From positions 1 through 44,865 of the forward strand of contig JALWKJ010000155.1 in the NCBI GenBank assembly GCA_027081495.1: DNA of 44,865 bases, written 5' to 3'. This stretch comes from Campylobacterales bacterium. Lineage in GTDB: Bacteria; Campylobacterota; Campylobacteria; Campylobacterales; QNZT01. The notes beneath the pieces were generated by a model, which ran no database searches, was not told the DNA's origin, and saw nothing but the letters and a program-made list of their open reading frames with translations. Shown piece after piece: positions 1 through 8,739 of the stretch. Position 1 is the first letter of the stretch. Each line of letters begins with the position of its first letter. Made by a program: the position numbers and the translations under genes.

Positions 1-78
1 TATAAAAAATCTAATATCTTATTTGAATATGTTTTACATATTTTAGAATATTATAATAGGTAAATATTTTTTTGATAT

Positions 79-1704
79 TCATGGATTAAAAAATCTTCTT
101 ATTTTACACACGCCATCTACGACCGTAAGTTTTTTGGAGCTGTTATATGTATGTATAGCCTTTACGCCGTTTATGAAATCGGGAGTTATTTCGCTCACAA
201 ACTCTTCTTTAAACTCTTTTGCGTTTAATTCAATTATTTTGTTGAAATTGGTACTATATCCGTATCCTCCGGCAGAATTTTGAGAAGGTCTATACAAATC
301 GCCTTTATATGATATTATTTTACCGGCGGGTCTTGATGTTCTTATATCCGAAATGATCGGATTTTTTTCATGCGCTATCCATTCGTCTTTTAAGAAATCA
401 TTACAATAATAGATATAAAGCTCTTCATTTAACGATTGTCCGCTTTTATCGATGATATTCGTAAATAACCACCATTTACCATCGTTAAAAAAGAGCGTGA
501 CATCAACCGCTTCGATATCTTTCATTAAAACTCTTTGAACCTCCCATTTGTATGGAAATTCTACAGCCTTGTAAAGTTTTACATCTTTATCCTTCGACCC
601 CTCGGGTATCATATATATCTCATTCTCATGCTCAAATATGAACGGATACGATTGATGATAATCAGTATCGATTACAACAGTCGGCTCGGAAAGTTTTTTA
701 TTGTCATGATTATACTCTATAACGGATATATGTCCTTTTTTTGTTTTGTAAACATAGTCTTCAAAAAATATATAACTTTTATTCTCTTTGTCTATGACAA
801 AAGGATCGGCCCAAAAAAAGGCGTTAGGAGTATTTATTTTTTTAAATTTACTCATATCTCTTTGAAAGGGATAATCTGTTTCATTTTCCGCAAAAAATAT
901 TGACCATTGAACTTTATAAAAAAGACGATCCAACCTACTTGCGATATTTTTATATAAAAGTTTGCATACGGGTTTTATCATCTCTAAATTCGAAGGACAT
1001 TTATCAATTTTGTCTTTAAAAAAATAGAGATTTTGCGATTTCTCTTTTATGAAAGCTTCCGGATTTTTTGCCAATCTCGTCAAATTTCGAGGAAGCATCA
1101 TGTGTGTTTTCCAACAAATTAGATTTTTATTGTTATACGCGGATAATTCATCGCAAACGCCGACAAACGAATCAATAGTATATCCGTTATTATCCGTATC
1201 GGGTAATTTTTCCAATGTCGTTTTTATCGTCAAATCACCCTCAAGAGTTTCCCAAAGACCCGCGAAATCTGAATGAGTTCCTCTTTTACCGTAAGAGTAC
1301 TCCCATATTCCATATTTTGCAACGGAAAGTATTTCGCCTTTTAGAACGGTATCGGCAAATTTTATAATCAAATCTACTTCATGCTTTTTTATTATGCTCA
1401 AATCTTCATCTTTTACATATTCACGACCGCTCTTGCTTGTTGTTTCTATATCCAGCGTCTTTATATTTAACTTTTTTAGACTTTTTGGCAATAAATAGTT
1501 TTTACCTCGTCCATAAATAAAACCGTCCGCCTTACTATAGAGTTTATATAAAAAACTTTGTTGCGATTCTAAACAGTTGGTTTGATTTACAACTAAAACC
1601 ATCTCAAATAAATCTGAATTTATAATAGTTTCAATTATTTCATATTCAAAAGCTTTGATTCTGTTTTGTTTTGCGTATAGTGCGATTTTTATTTTCTTGG
1701 GCAC
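79..1704 (-). CDS. Formyltransferase-like / GINT1-like propeller transferase
   Basis: 541 aa. GTG start, chosen because AGGAG lies 6 nt upstream and the reading begins with a beta-strand (KIKIALYA) typical of formyltransferase-like folds. Residues about 105-200 resemble the formyl-transferase N-terminal fold (DLIIKFADTVL, then YGIWEYSYG). Residues about 265-535 resemble the bladed N-terminal domain of glucosamine inositolphosphorylceramide transferase (FFWADPF at 297-303, FFEDY at 313-317, then repeated blades with YPFIF, YMIPE and WWLFTN). Proteins of this two-part type occur in bacterial polysaccharide loci; the family assignment is from recall and the reaction is not known to me. It is the last visible gene of the minus-strand polysaccharide cluster, 32 bp after a GT4 gene. 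A transferase acting on the same glycan is the likely role. The 78 bp beyond its stop, to the window edge, hold no gene. Confidence 0.6.
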   Translation of the reverse strand: MPKKIKIALYAKQNRIKAFEYEIIETIINSDLFEMVLVVNQTNCLESQQSFLYKLYSKADGFIYGRGKNYLLPKSLKKLNIKTLDIETTSKSGREYVKDEDLSIIKKHEVDLIIKFADTVLKGEILSVAKYGIWEYSYGKRGTHSDFAGLWETLEGDLTIKTTLEKLPDTDNNGYTIDSFVGVCDELSAYNNKNLICWKTHMMLPRNLTRLAKNPEAFIKEKSQNLYFFKDKIDKCPSNLEMIKPVCKLLYKNIASRLDRLFYKVQWSIFFAENETDYPFQRDMSKFKKINTPNAFFWADPFVIDKENKSYIFFEDYVYKTKKGHISVIEYNHDNKKLSEPTVVIDTDYHQSYPFIFEHENEIYMIPEGSKDKDVKLYKAVEFPYKWEVQRVLMKDIEAVDVTLFFNDGKWWLFTNIIDKSGQSLNEELYIYYCNDFLKDEWIAHEKNPIISDIRTSRPAGKIISYKGDLYRPSQNSAGGYGYSTNFNKIIELNAKEFKEEFVSEITPDFINGVKAIHTYNSSKKLTVVDGVCKIRRFFNP

Positions 1705-1736
1705 CTGTTTCTCCTGAGACGATAAAGATTTATCTA

Positions 1737-2840
1737 TTATTTTGTTATTTTATCCTGATAAAGTTTTCTGTATTTAGCCGCACATTTTTCTATAGTATAG
1801 TTATTATTAAAAAGATCGATAAGTTCATTTGAATCGATCTTTTTATCGTCAATTATTTTTTGAAGCGCCAAACAATAAGACTCAGGACTCATGTCTTTAG
1901 AAAGATAACCGGTTTTACCCTCTTTTATGATATCCGGTATGCCGCCTACGGGCGTTGAAACAGTGGGGATTCCCATAGAAAACGCTTCAAGTATCGTAAT
2001 AGGCATACCTTCGTAAATAGAAGAAAAACACAGCGCATCCGCTTCTTTGAGATAATCCGCTACATTATTTTTTTCGCCAAGTAGATGAATGCGATCCGTT
2101 GTTTTAATTTTTTCCCTGCACTCTTTCGTAAACTCGGGTATAACATCATAAGAGCCTAAAATAAGAAGATGCGCATCATACCCTTTTTTTAAAAGCAGCT
2201 CGAAAGCGTCGATAAGCAATCCCTGATTTTTTACATTAAAAAGCCTACCTATGCTTACAAATATTTTACTGTTCTCATTTTCTTTTAAATTTTCGATAAA
2301 TCTTTTTGTATCTTCATATTTTGGCGTAACACACAACGCTTTAGCGCCGTTGTCTATTTTAACATTGTACTTCTGCCCATACTCTTCTTTCATGGATCTA
2401 AGAACCATATCGCTTATCGCTACCGGTGTAAAATCAAAAAAATCATATAAGAACTTATATAGCTTTCTACGCGCTTTTGGAGTCTCTTTTTGAGCGACAC
2501 TATGGATCGTATGGATATTTGGCTTTCTCATCAACACAAGCGGCAACGCCGCAAAAAACTGAGCTCTAAGATGCGTATGGGTTATATCGGGCTTTTGAGA
2601 CAAAAGCATTTTAAATATTTTCCAAATGATTTTAGGACTATTTGTTACTTTATCAAGGCAGACAAATTTTACATTTGGATTGATTTTGCCAAACATGATC
2701 TTTTGTTTGTCGTTCATTTTTTCCAATGAACATAAAACTACCTCATCCTCGGGGTTTTTAGCCAATTCATTACAAATATCGACACAAAAATTTTGAGCCC
2801 CTCCCGTATGAAGATCAGGAGTGATATGAACTATTTTCAT
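1737..2840 (-). CDS. GT4 family glycosyltransferase
   Basis: 367 aa from the ATG at 2840. A longer reading exists from 2858, but AAGGAGG lies 6 nt before the 2840 ATG and touches the earlier ATGs, so the inner start (MKIVHITPDLHTGG) is preferred. It is a GT-B fold retaining glycosyltransferase. The N-terminal glycine loop of the acceptor domain is present (HTGGAQNF), and the C-terminal nucleotide-sugar site has the E-x7-E pattern in EGMPITILEAFSMG. The enzyme should be cytoplasmic and transfer a sugar onto the lipid-linked glycan. The start region overlaps the 3' end of the upstream ligase gene by 26 bp, so the two are translationally close. Donor and acceptor cannot be told from sequence. 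Confidence 0.85.
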   Translation of the reverse strand: MKIVHITPDLHTGGAQNFCVDICNELAKNPEDEVVLCSLEKMNDKQKIMFGKINPNVKFVCLDKVTNSPKIIWKIFKMLLSQKPDITHTHLRAQFFAALPLVLMRKPNIHTIHSVAQKETPKARRKLYKFLYDFFDFTPVAISDMVLRSMKEEYGQKYNVKIDNGAKALCVTPKYEDTKRFIENLKENENSKIFVSIGRLFNVKNQGLLIDAFELLLKKGYDAHLLILGSYDVIPEFTKECREKIKTTDRIHLLGEKNNVADYLKEADALCFSSIYEGMPITILEAFSMGIPTVSTPVGGIPDIIKEGKTGYLSKDMSPESYCLALQKIIDDKKIDSNELIDLFNNNYTIEKCAAKYRKLYQDKITK

Positions 2841-3996
2841 ACTCATCCTCCTTTTCATTCATCGAGATGACAAATATCGCGTTTGCCAATAAGGCCAAAC
2901 TCATCCAAAAATATTTTTCATAAGTTATAGAAAGAGTCAAACCCATAAAAAGATTAGCATACACCACCAAACTAAGCCAATAATAGTCACTTTTAAGTAT
3001 AGCTAAAAACTTTGTTTTCAATAAAACATAAATAAATATCAAAAAAGCTACAAAAGGGAAAAAGCCCGTTTCGGCAAAAATCTTTACCAAAATATTATGT
3101 GGAGCGAGCGAACCTTCGGCAATAAAGTCAACCGCATATTTCCTGGCATACTTTTCATAATTGTCAACTCCCACGCCCAATATAAAATTATCCTGTATCA
3201 TTCTGCTTCCGGCCTTCCATGAAATAAATCGTTCATGGGCGGTACCTAGATTGCCGGCTCTCTCCTGCATACCTTTGATGGCCGTCATTTTGGAAAAATC
3301 GTATTGAGCCGCGAATATTCCGGCGATCAGGAGTAAAACTATCACTTTAAATGAAAAAAGCTTTTTAAGTAAAAAACTAAATCTTACAAAAATCGTATAT
3401 ATTACCAATAACGCCAAAGCCAACATTGCCGTTCTTGAACCGGCATAAAGCAAAGCATACAAAAAAAGTAACGATGTCGATAACAAAACAAACAGATTTT
3501 TATGTTTTTGAAATAGATATATTCCGATCCCCAACCCCGTCAAAAGATGGACGGAAAATTCGTTTTGATCGTTTGTACCGCCTGAAATTCTATATGTCCA
3601 CTGATCTGAAGGTTCATTAAAAAGAGATATTATAGCCGATATAATAACTGCCGTCCATACGAAATAAAGCAGCTTATCCAAGTTTGGATAGCGGCTTAAA
3701 TAGACAAATACCACACTTATCGCGATAATAACCTGCAATCCTTTTATCAAAGTAGTATAACCGAGCAATGCATTTATCAAAACCGAAATAGACAAAACAA
3801 CGATAAAAAGATAAAAAAATCTCATAACATTATTTGTCGGAGATTTAAACGCAAGAATAATATCTTTAATATACACTAAAATAAACAGACCGAATATTAT
3901 TTTCAAGGAATTTTCACCGGCTAAATCAACGACAAAATCATCATTTATAAAACTAACAATCAGCAAAAATAAAACAATATCTTTTAGCAACCGCAT
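2815..3996 (-). CDS. O-antigen ligase/polymerase family membrane protein
   Basis: 393 aa, with about ten to twelve hydrophobic segments across its length. The periplasmic Wzy_C/WaaL-type region lies near residues 235-315, with a conserved-looking PHNILVKIFAETGFF segment. Family members either ligate O-polysaccharide to lipid A-core or polymerise repeat units. Sequence alone does not separate WaaL from Wzy, so no symbol is given. The ATG is preceded by AAGGAAG at 5 nt. The 3' end overlaps the following GT4 gene. The gene is followed upstream by wecC at 36 bp, consistent with one polysaccharide operon. No Wzx flippase or ABC exporter is in the window, so the export route must be encoded elsewhere, perhaps beyond the left edge. 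Confidence 0.75.
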   Translation of the reverse strand: MRLLKDIVLFLLIVSFINDDFVVDLAGENSLKIIFGLFILVYIKDIILAFKSPTNNVMRFFYLFIVVLSISVLINALLGYTTLIKGLQVIIAISVVFVYLSRYPNLDKLLYFVWTAVIISAIISLFNEPSDQWTYRISGGTNDQNEFSVHLLTGLGIGIYLFQKHKNLFVLLSTSLLFLYALLYAGSRTAMLALALLVIYTIFVRFSFLLKKLFSFKVIVLLLIAGIFAAQYDFSKMTAIKGMQERAGNLGTAHERFISWKAGSRMIQDNFILGVGVDNYEKYARKYAVDFIAEGSLAPHNILVKIFAETGFFPFVAFLIFIYVLLKTKFLAILKSDYYWLSLVVYANLFMGLTLSITYEKYFWMSLALLANAIFVISMNEKEDEYENSSYHS

Positions 3997-4032
3997 GAAA
4001 CTTCCTTATTCGCTTTTATTCGCATTGAAATA

Positions 4033-5259
4033 TTATAAGACGGGAATTCTTTTCCTTACATTCAATTTACAAAATGTCAAGACCTCTTTCGTATCGTCTA
4101 TCTCAATCTCTTTAAACTCTTTGTGTCCTACCAAAAATACTACTATATCCGCTTCATCAATCGCCTTTTTATAATCAACGATTTCAAATTCCGAATACGA
4201 TTTGATATTTGGCTCGACAGCTAAGACTTTTATCGACTCGCTTATCAATCTTTTAGTGATATAAAGTGCGGGCGACTCTCTAAGATCATCTATGTCGGGT
4301 TTGAAAGCCAATCCCATACAAGCGACTTTCGCTTTTCGCTTTTCACGATTTTCAAATTTCAACGCGGCGTTTTTTATTTTTTCGACTACCCACTGCGATT
4401 TATAGTCGTTTACTTCCCTTGCGGATTTTATAATCTTCGCGTCGCCTTTTGCCGCATCCACGATAAACCAGGGATCAACGGCGATGCAGTGACCTCCGAC
4501 GCCGCATCCGGGTTGCAAAATATTTACTCTAGGATGTCTGTTCGCAAGATCGATCAACTCCCATACATTGATTCCAAACTTATCGCTTAACATCGAAAGT
4601 TCATTCGCAAAAGCGATATTTACATCTCTAAAGCTATTTTCGGTAAGCTTTGCCATCTCCGCCGTTCTTGCATCGGTTTGAAGCACTTCGCCTTTAACGA
4701 AACTTTTATAAAATTCGACAGTCGCTTTTGTCGCTTCTTTTGTCGTTCCGCCGACTATTCTGTCATTGTGTACAAGCTCATGCATAATTTTTCCCGGCAA
4801 TACTCTCTCGGGACAATGAGCAAAATGTATTTTGGAAGTATCGATACCCTCTTTTCTTAAGGTCTCTTCCATCAAGTCGGTTGTGCCTACGGGTGAAGTC
4901 GATTCTAAAATAACTATATTTTCGTTTTTAACATACGGCGCTATACTTTTTGTCGCATTTACTATATAATCGACATTTGGCACATGACCGTCTTTAAACG
5001 GCGTGGGAACCGCTATTATAAATATATCCGCTTCGACCGGCTTTGTGTCGGCTACGAGATTTCCCGAATTTACGGCCGACTGCACAAATGTATCAAGGTC
5101 TGGCTCGACTATATGGATTTTCCCCTGATTGATAATATCAACCGTCTCTTGAACAACATCCACTCCATGAACTTTATATCCGCGGTTAGCGAGTAGTGAA
5201 GCGGTAGGAAGACCTATATAGCCTAAACCCATTACGCAAATTTTTTCAATTTTCATCAT
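4033..5259 (-). CDS. wecC: UDP-N-acetyl-D-mannosamine dehydrogenase
   Basis: 408 aa, usual length for UDP-sugar 6-dehydrogenases. It oxidises UDP-ManNAc to UDP-ManNAcA with two NAD+ in the cytoplasm. The Rossmann motif GLGYIG is at 11-16. The catalytic Cys is C258 in GCGVGGHCIAVDPWF, and the C-terminal UDP-binding domain has GLAFKPDIDDLRESPA. The gene starts 3 bp after wecB, whose product makes the substrate; this pairing, more than residue detail, favours the ManNAc specificity over UDP-glucose dehydrogenase (tuaD/ugd-like). Two adjacent ATGs occur at the start; the first is used here and the second is equally possible. Confidence 0.85.
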   Translation of the reverse strand: MMKIEKICVMGLGYIGLPTASLLANRGYKVHGVDVVQETVDIINQGKIHIVEPDLDTFVQSAVNSGNLVADTKPVEADIFIIAVPTPFKDGHVPNVDYIVNATKSIAPYVKNENIVILESTSPVGTTDLMEETLRKEGIDTSKIHFAHCPERVLPGKIMHELVHNDRIVGGTTKEATKATVEFYKSFVKGEVLQTDARTAEMAKLTENSFRDVNIAFANELSMLSDKFGINVWELIDLANRHPRVNILQPGCGVGGHCIAVDPWFIVDAAKGDAKIIKSAREVNDYKSQWVVEKIKNAALKFENREKRKAKVACMGLAFKPDIDDLRESPALYITKRLISESIKVLAVEPNIKSYSEFEIVDYKKAIDEADIVVFLVGHKEFKEIEIDDTKEVLTFCKLNVRKRIPVL

Positions 5260-5262
5260 TTT

Positions 5263-6396
5263 TCATTTCCCTTTTAAAAAAAGTACGATTCTCTCACAGG
5301 CTCTACCGTCTCCATAAGGATTATGCGATTTGGACATAATTTCGTAAGCGTCTTTATCTTCAAAAAGCATTTTGCATGCGTTGATAATATCGTTTTTATT
5401 CGTTCCGACCAGTTTTACCGTGCCGGCTTCCACGGCTTCGGGTCGCTCCGTAGTCTCGCGCATGACCAAAACTGGTTTTCCGAGACTTGGAGCTTCTTCC
5501 TGTATGCCGCCGCTGTCGGTCAAAATAAAATAGGATTGATTCATCAAGTAAACAAACGGCTCATAATCAAGAGGATCTATCAAAAAAACATTATCCACAT
5601 TAGATAATATCTCTTTAACAGGTTTTTGAACATTCGGATTTAGATGTACCGGATATACTATATCCGCGTTAGGATATAAAAGAGCTATATCCTTTAGAGC
5701 TTCGCAAATATTTAAAAATCCCTGACCGAAATTTTCTCTTCTATGTCCCGTTACGAGAATAAGCTTTTTATCACTGTTTACCACATATCCTTTTTTTGCG
5801 ACAAACTCCCAAAGTTTTTTTTCAAGATCTTTGTCTGATTCGATTTTAGATACGACACTTACAAGCGCGTCTATCACCGTATTGCCTGTTACGATTACAT
5901 TTTCTATATCGACATTTTCTTTTATGAGATTAGTTTTGCTCTCTTTTGTCGGAGCGAAATGATAAGTTGCCAATCTGCCCGTCACTTGCCTATTTCCCTC
6001 TTCGGGCCAAGGAGAATATACATTTCCGGTTCTAAGTCCGGCTTCTATATGACCGACTGCGATTTTTTGATAAAACGCGGCAAGAGATGTTGCGAGAGTA
6101 GTCGTCGTATCTCCGTGAACCAATACGATATCGGGCTTAACATCTTCAAAAACTTTTTGAAGCCCCAAAAGTATATTGGCGGTAACTTCATAAAGATTTT
6201 GTCCCGGTTTCATGATGTTTAAATCATAATCCGGTTCGATATCAAATAGATCCAGTACCTGATCTAGCATTTGTCGATGCTGGGCTGTAACGCATACTAT
6301 GGTTTTAAATTCATCTTCTTTTTCAAAAGCCTTAACCAGCGGCGCCATTTTTATCGCTTCGGGTCTAGTGCCGAAAACGAGCATCACTTTTTTCAT
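5263..6396 (-). CDS. wecB: UDP-N-acetylglucosamine 2-epimerase (non-hydrolysing)
   Basis: 377 aa from the ATG at 6396. A GTG at 6411 extends the frame by five residues, but the ATG gives the family-typical start (MKKVMLVFGTRPEAIKMAPL) and forms an ATGA overlap with the galE stop. The enzyme interconverts UDP-GlcNAc and UDP-ManNAc. Family hallmarks are visible: GTRPEAIK near the N-terminus, HGDTTTTLA, HIEAGLRTGN, TGHRREN, and the C-terminal TDSGGIQEEA loop. With wecC immediately downstream it supplies UDP-ManNAcA. The GT-B epimerase fold is cytoplasmic. No key residue seems to be missing. Confidence 0.93.
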   Translation of the reverse strand: MKKVMLVFGTRPEAIKMAPLVKAFEKEDEFKTIVCVTAQHRQMLDQVLDLFDIEPDYDLNIMKPGQNLYEVTANILLGLQKVFEDVKPDIVLVHGDTTTTLATSLAAFYQKIAVGHIEAGLRTGNVYSPWPEEGNRQVTGRLATYHFAPTKESKTNLIKENVDIENVIVTGNTVIDALVSVVSKIESDKDLEKKLWEFVAKKGYVVNSDKKLILVTGHRRENFGQGFLNICEALKDIALLYPNADIVYPVHLNPNVQKPVKEILSNVDNVFLIDPLDYEPFVYLMNQSYFILTDSGGIQEEAPSLGKPVLVMRETTERPEAVEAGTVKLVGTNKNDIINACKMLFEDKDAYEIMSKSHNPYGDGRACERIVLFLKGK

Positions 6397-7373
6397 ATTT
6401 TCTTTTCCCACTCCAATCCTGTTTTGCAGATAAGCTCAAGGTCGTCATATTCGGGCGTCCACTTCATGACATCTCTAATTTTGCTGTTATCCGATATAAG
6501 TATCGCGGGATCCCCCGCTCTTCTTTCTTTAAGCTCAACGGGAAAATCGATACCGCTTACTTTTTTCATTGTCTCTAAAACTTCCTTAACGCTAAAGCCA
6601 TGCCCGTAACCGCAGTTAAAAACCCCGCTTTCTTGAGAATCTTCAAGGTACTCCAAAGCTTTAATATGAGCTGAAGCCAAATCTTCGACATGAATATAAT
6701 CACGAATACAGGTACCGTCTTGCGTCGGATAGTTGTCTCCGAATATATACATCTTTTTTCGCTTACCAAGCGCGGTTTCAGCCGCTACCTTTATAAGCAA
6801 AGTCGCATCTTTTGTCGATTGACCTATTTTGCCGTCAACACTCGCGCCGGCGACATTAAAATATCTAAGCGCAACATAATTAAAATCTTCATAAGCGTTT
6901 GCCGTGTCTCTTAATACCGTTTCACTCATAAGTTTACTGCTTCCGTACGGATTGATAGGAGAAGTCATACTCTCTTCGGTAACGGGAATCATCTCAATCG
7001 GAGGCTCGCCATATACGGCGGCGGTAGATGAAAATATAAATTTATTCACGCCGTTTAAAACACACTGTTTTATCAAATGAGCGGTATTTGCGGTGTTGTT
7101 TAGATAATACTTTAAAGGATTTTCCACACTCTCGGGCACGACGAGACTAGCGGCAAAGTGTATAACGGCGTCCAACTCGTTTTCTTTGAAAATTTTTTCT
7201 ATTTGCTCAAAATCGCTTAAATCCGCATTTATAAAATCTCCATATAAAATCGACTCTTTAAAACCTGTTACAAGATTATCTAAAACGATAATCTTATGAT
7301 CGGTTCGTTCTCCGAGTTGTTTGACTACATGACTGCCTATATAGCCCGCTCCTCCCGTTACCAGAATATTCAT
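6393..7373 (-). CDS. galE: UDP-glucose 4-epimerase
   Basis: 326 aa, an extended short-chain dehydrogenase. NAD-binding GGAGYIG is at 7-13. The catalytic triad is visible as S125/S126 in FSSTAAVYGEP and Y153-x3-K157 in NPYGSSK. RYFNVAGA and the C-terminal RRAGDPA match GalE. It converts UDP-Glc to UDP-Gal, possibly also UDP-GlcNAc to UDP-GalNAc; the sequence does not decide. AAGGAG is 7 nt before the ATG. It begins 1 bp after the upstream glycosyltransferase and overlaps wecB by 4 bp, so it is embedded in the polysaccharide operon. Confidence 0.93.
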   Translation of the reverse strand: MNILVTGGAGYIGSHVVKQLGERTDHKIIVLDNLVTGFKESILYGDFINADLSDFEQIEKIFKENELDAVIHFAASLVVPESVENPLKYYLNNTANTAHLIKQCVLNGVNKFIFSSTAAVYGEPPIEMIPVTEESMTSPINPYGSSKLMSETVLRDTANAYEDFNYVALRYFNVAGASVDGKIGQSTKDATLLIKVAAETALGKRKKMYIFGDNYPTQDGTCIRDYIHVEDLASAHIKALEYLEDSQESGVFNCGYGHGFSVKEVLETMKKVSGIDFPVELKERRAGDPAILISDNSKIRDVMKWTPEYDDLELICKTGLEWEKKI

Positions 7374-7374
7374 C

Positions 7375-8517
7375 CTAATTCTCCTTTAACAGTTTGTTGA
7401 CTATATCGACCATTTTCATGCTTTGTTTTTCGCGAATAAAATTAGCCTGAATAAATTTTTTATTGTTCACCGAAAGCGCGATCGGCTTATCTTTATACTT
7501 CTTAATCGCCACCTCTATCGCTTTTACATCTCCGGGGTTTATAGTAGTACAATTTTCGAGCCTATTTATAAAACTTCTCGCTTCACCCAGACCCGCATAG
7601 ATTATAGGCAATCCCGTTGAGGCGTATTCGTAAAGTTTCGACGGCATGGCGGCTTTGAATTTTTCATCCAGCTGCGCAAAAAGCACGGAAGTTTGTTCAT
7701 AAAACTTTATAATTTCATCTCGATTCACTTTACCGTAAAAAGTGATATTAGTGATTTGGTTTTTTCTGGCATAATTTTTCAATTCCAGATATTTGTTTCC
7801 CTCACCGATAATATTTATTTTAATATCTTTTATTTTTTTAGCAATATCAACTAGCACTTTTATATTTTGGGCGATTCCTACATTTCCTATGTATGTTAGA
7901 GTAAAAGGTTTGACCTCTTTTTCTTTAAGAGCGTTAAGTTCGGTAAATTTGAACGATTCTATTCCGTTAGTAATTTTTTCGACTTTGGCATTTGGAATAT
8001 TTGAGACTATCCATTTATATTCATGCGTATTGGTTACGGTAACATAATCGTATAGTTTTATAGTCTGTTTCATAAAAACCGTTATAACTTTTTTAACGAG
8101 TTTATTATATAAAGAGTTCTCGTCGATATATTCCCAAACAAGATCTCTTATATCAATAATTTTCTTTCCCCGTGAAAACATTCCGGCGGAGGGGATTATG
8201 AACATTTGAGGAGATGTCGCGATTATTATATCCGAGGGAAACATATTTGATTTAAGCGCCAGCTTTATCGCATAATAAAACTCATGAACCGCTCTGGTAT
8301 AAAATTTTTCACTATCGTAATTTTTTTGATGAATATAATATACATTGACATTATCGCTAAATTTTATTATATCCGCAGGTTTTTTCCCTTTTTCACTAAT
8401 ACAGATAACATTTATTTTATAGTTTTTTTCAAGCTCTTTAACCAGCGCCAATATACGATTGGTACCCGCGCAATTTTCAGGTATAAAATTCCCGGTCAAA
8501 AAATTTATCGTTTTCAT
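7375..8517 (-). CDS. GT4 family (WbuB-like) glycosyltransferase
   Basis: 380 aa. The N-terminal acceptor domain starts MKTINFLTGNFIPENCAGTN. The C-terminal GT-B donor domain has TLTYIGNVGIAQNI, followed by AMPSKLYEYASTGLPIIYAG, the region that in WbuB-like GT4 enzymes lines the nucleotide-sugar site. It is probably the first gene of the polysaccharide operon, since 222 bp of AT-rich DNA with a terminator and a promoter-like site separates it from tkt. The ribosome-binding site is weak: AAGG lies 14 nt before the ATG. The next gene (galE) starts 1 bp after the stop. The sugar transferred is unknown. Confidence 0.8.
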   Translation of the reverse strand: MKTINFLTGNFIPENCAGTNRILALVKELEKNYKINVICISEKGKKPADIIKFSDNVNVYYIHQKNYDSEKFYTRAVHEFYYAIKLALKSNMFPSDIIIATSPQMFIIPSAGMFSRGKKIIDIRDLVWEYIDENSLYNKLVKKVITVFMKQTIKLYDYVTVTNTHEYKWIVSNIPNAKVEKITNGIESFKFTELNALKEKEVKPFTLTYIGNVGIAQNIKVLVDIAKKIKDIKINIIGEGNKYLELKNYARKNQITNITFYGKVNRDEIIKFYEQTSVLFAQLDEKFKAAMPSKLYEYASTGLPIIYAGLGEARSFINRLENCTTINPGDVKAIEVAIKKYKDKPIALSVNNKKFIQANFIREKQSMKMVDIVNKLLKEN

Positions 8518-8649
8518 TTATAGCACTGTAACCTTTTTAGCAAATCCAAGTTTTTTACTACTTTAATGTATTAAATATAATATATAAATAGTTTTTTGTT
8601 TCAGGTTAGAAACTAAAGAACTATAACTATAAAACTAATTAATCTTTAT

Positions 8650-8658
8650 TTTATATCA
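8650..8658 (-). promoter_or_regulatory. Possible extended -10 for polysaccharide operon
   Basis: On the minus strand the site reads TGATATAAA, a TGn extended -10 with TATAAA at 8650-8655. No good -35 is seen at 17 bp. A start near 8643 would give a leader of about 125 nt before the first glycosyltransferase. In AT-rich DNA such matches are common, so this is weak. Confidence 0.3.
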
Positions 8659-8679
8659 TTTTCGTAACATTAAATTTTA

Positions 8680-8717
8680 CAAAAAATAATAAGTTATTTA
8701 AATATAACTGAAATAAC
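8680..8717 (-). terminator. tkt: Probable intrinsic terminator after tkt
   Basis: On the minus strand GTTATTT (8717-8711), an 11-nt loop and AAATAAC (8699-8693) form a 7-bp stem, followed by TTATTATTTTTT. It starts 22 bp past the tkt stop and before the polysaccharide genes. The stem is AT-rich, so strength is uncertain. Confidence 0.5.
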
Positions 8718-8739
8718 AACAAATATATTTCACATATAA

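Larger units (their letters stand above)
8518..8739. other. AT-rich spacer between tkt and polysaccharide operons
   Basis: 222 bp with no coding frame that looks real. Reading the minus strand, it holds a hairpin plus T-rich tail just after tkt (listed separately), then a possible extended -10. A short inverted repeat GTTTC/GAAAC lies near 8598-8613 with no clear meaning. Confidence 0.6.

Noticed and set aside
2841..2858. Longer N-terminus for the GT4 protein (start at 2858)
   Set aside because: AAGGAGG sits within the extension itself and is correctly spaced only for the ATG at 2840.
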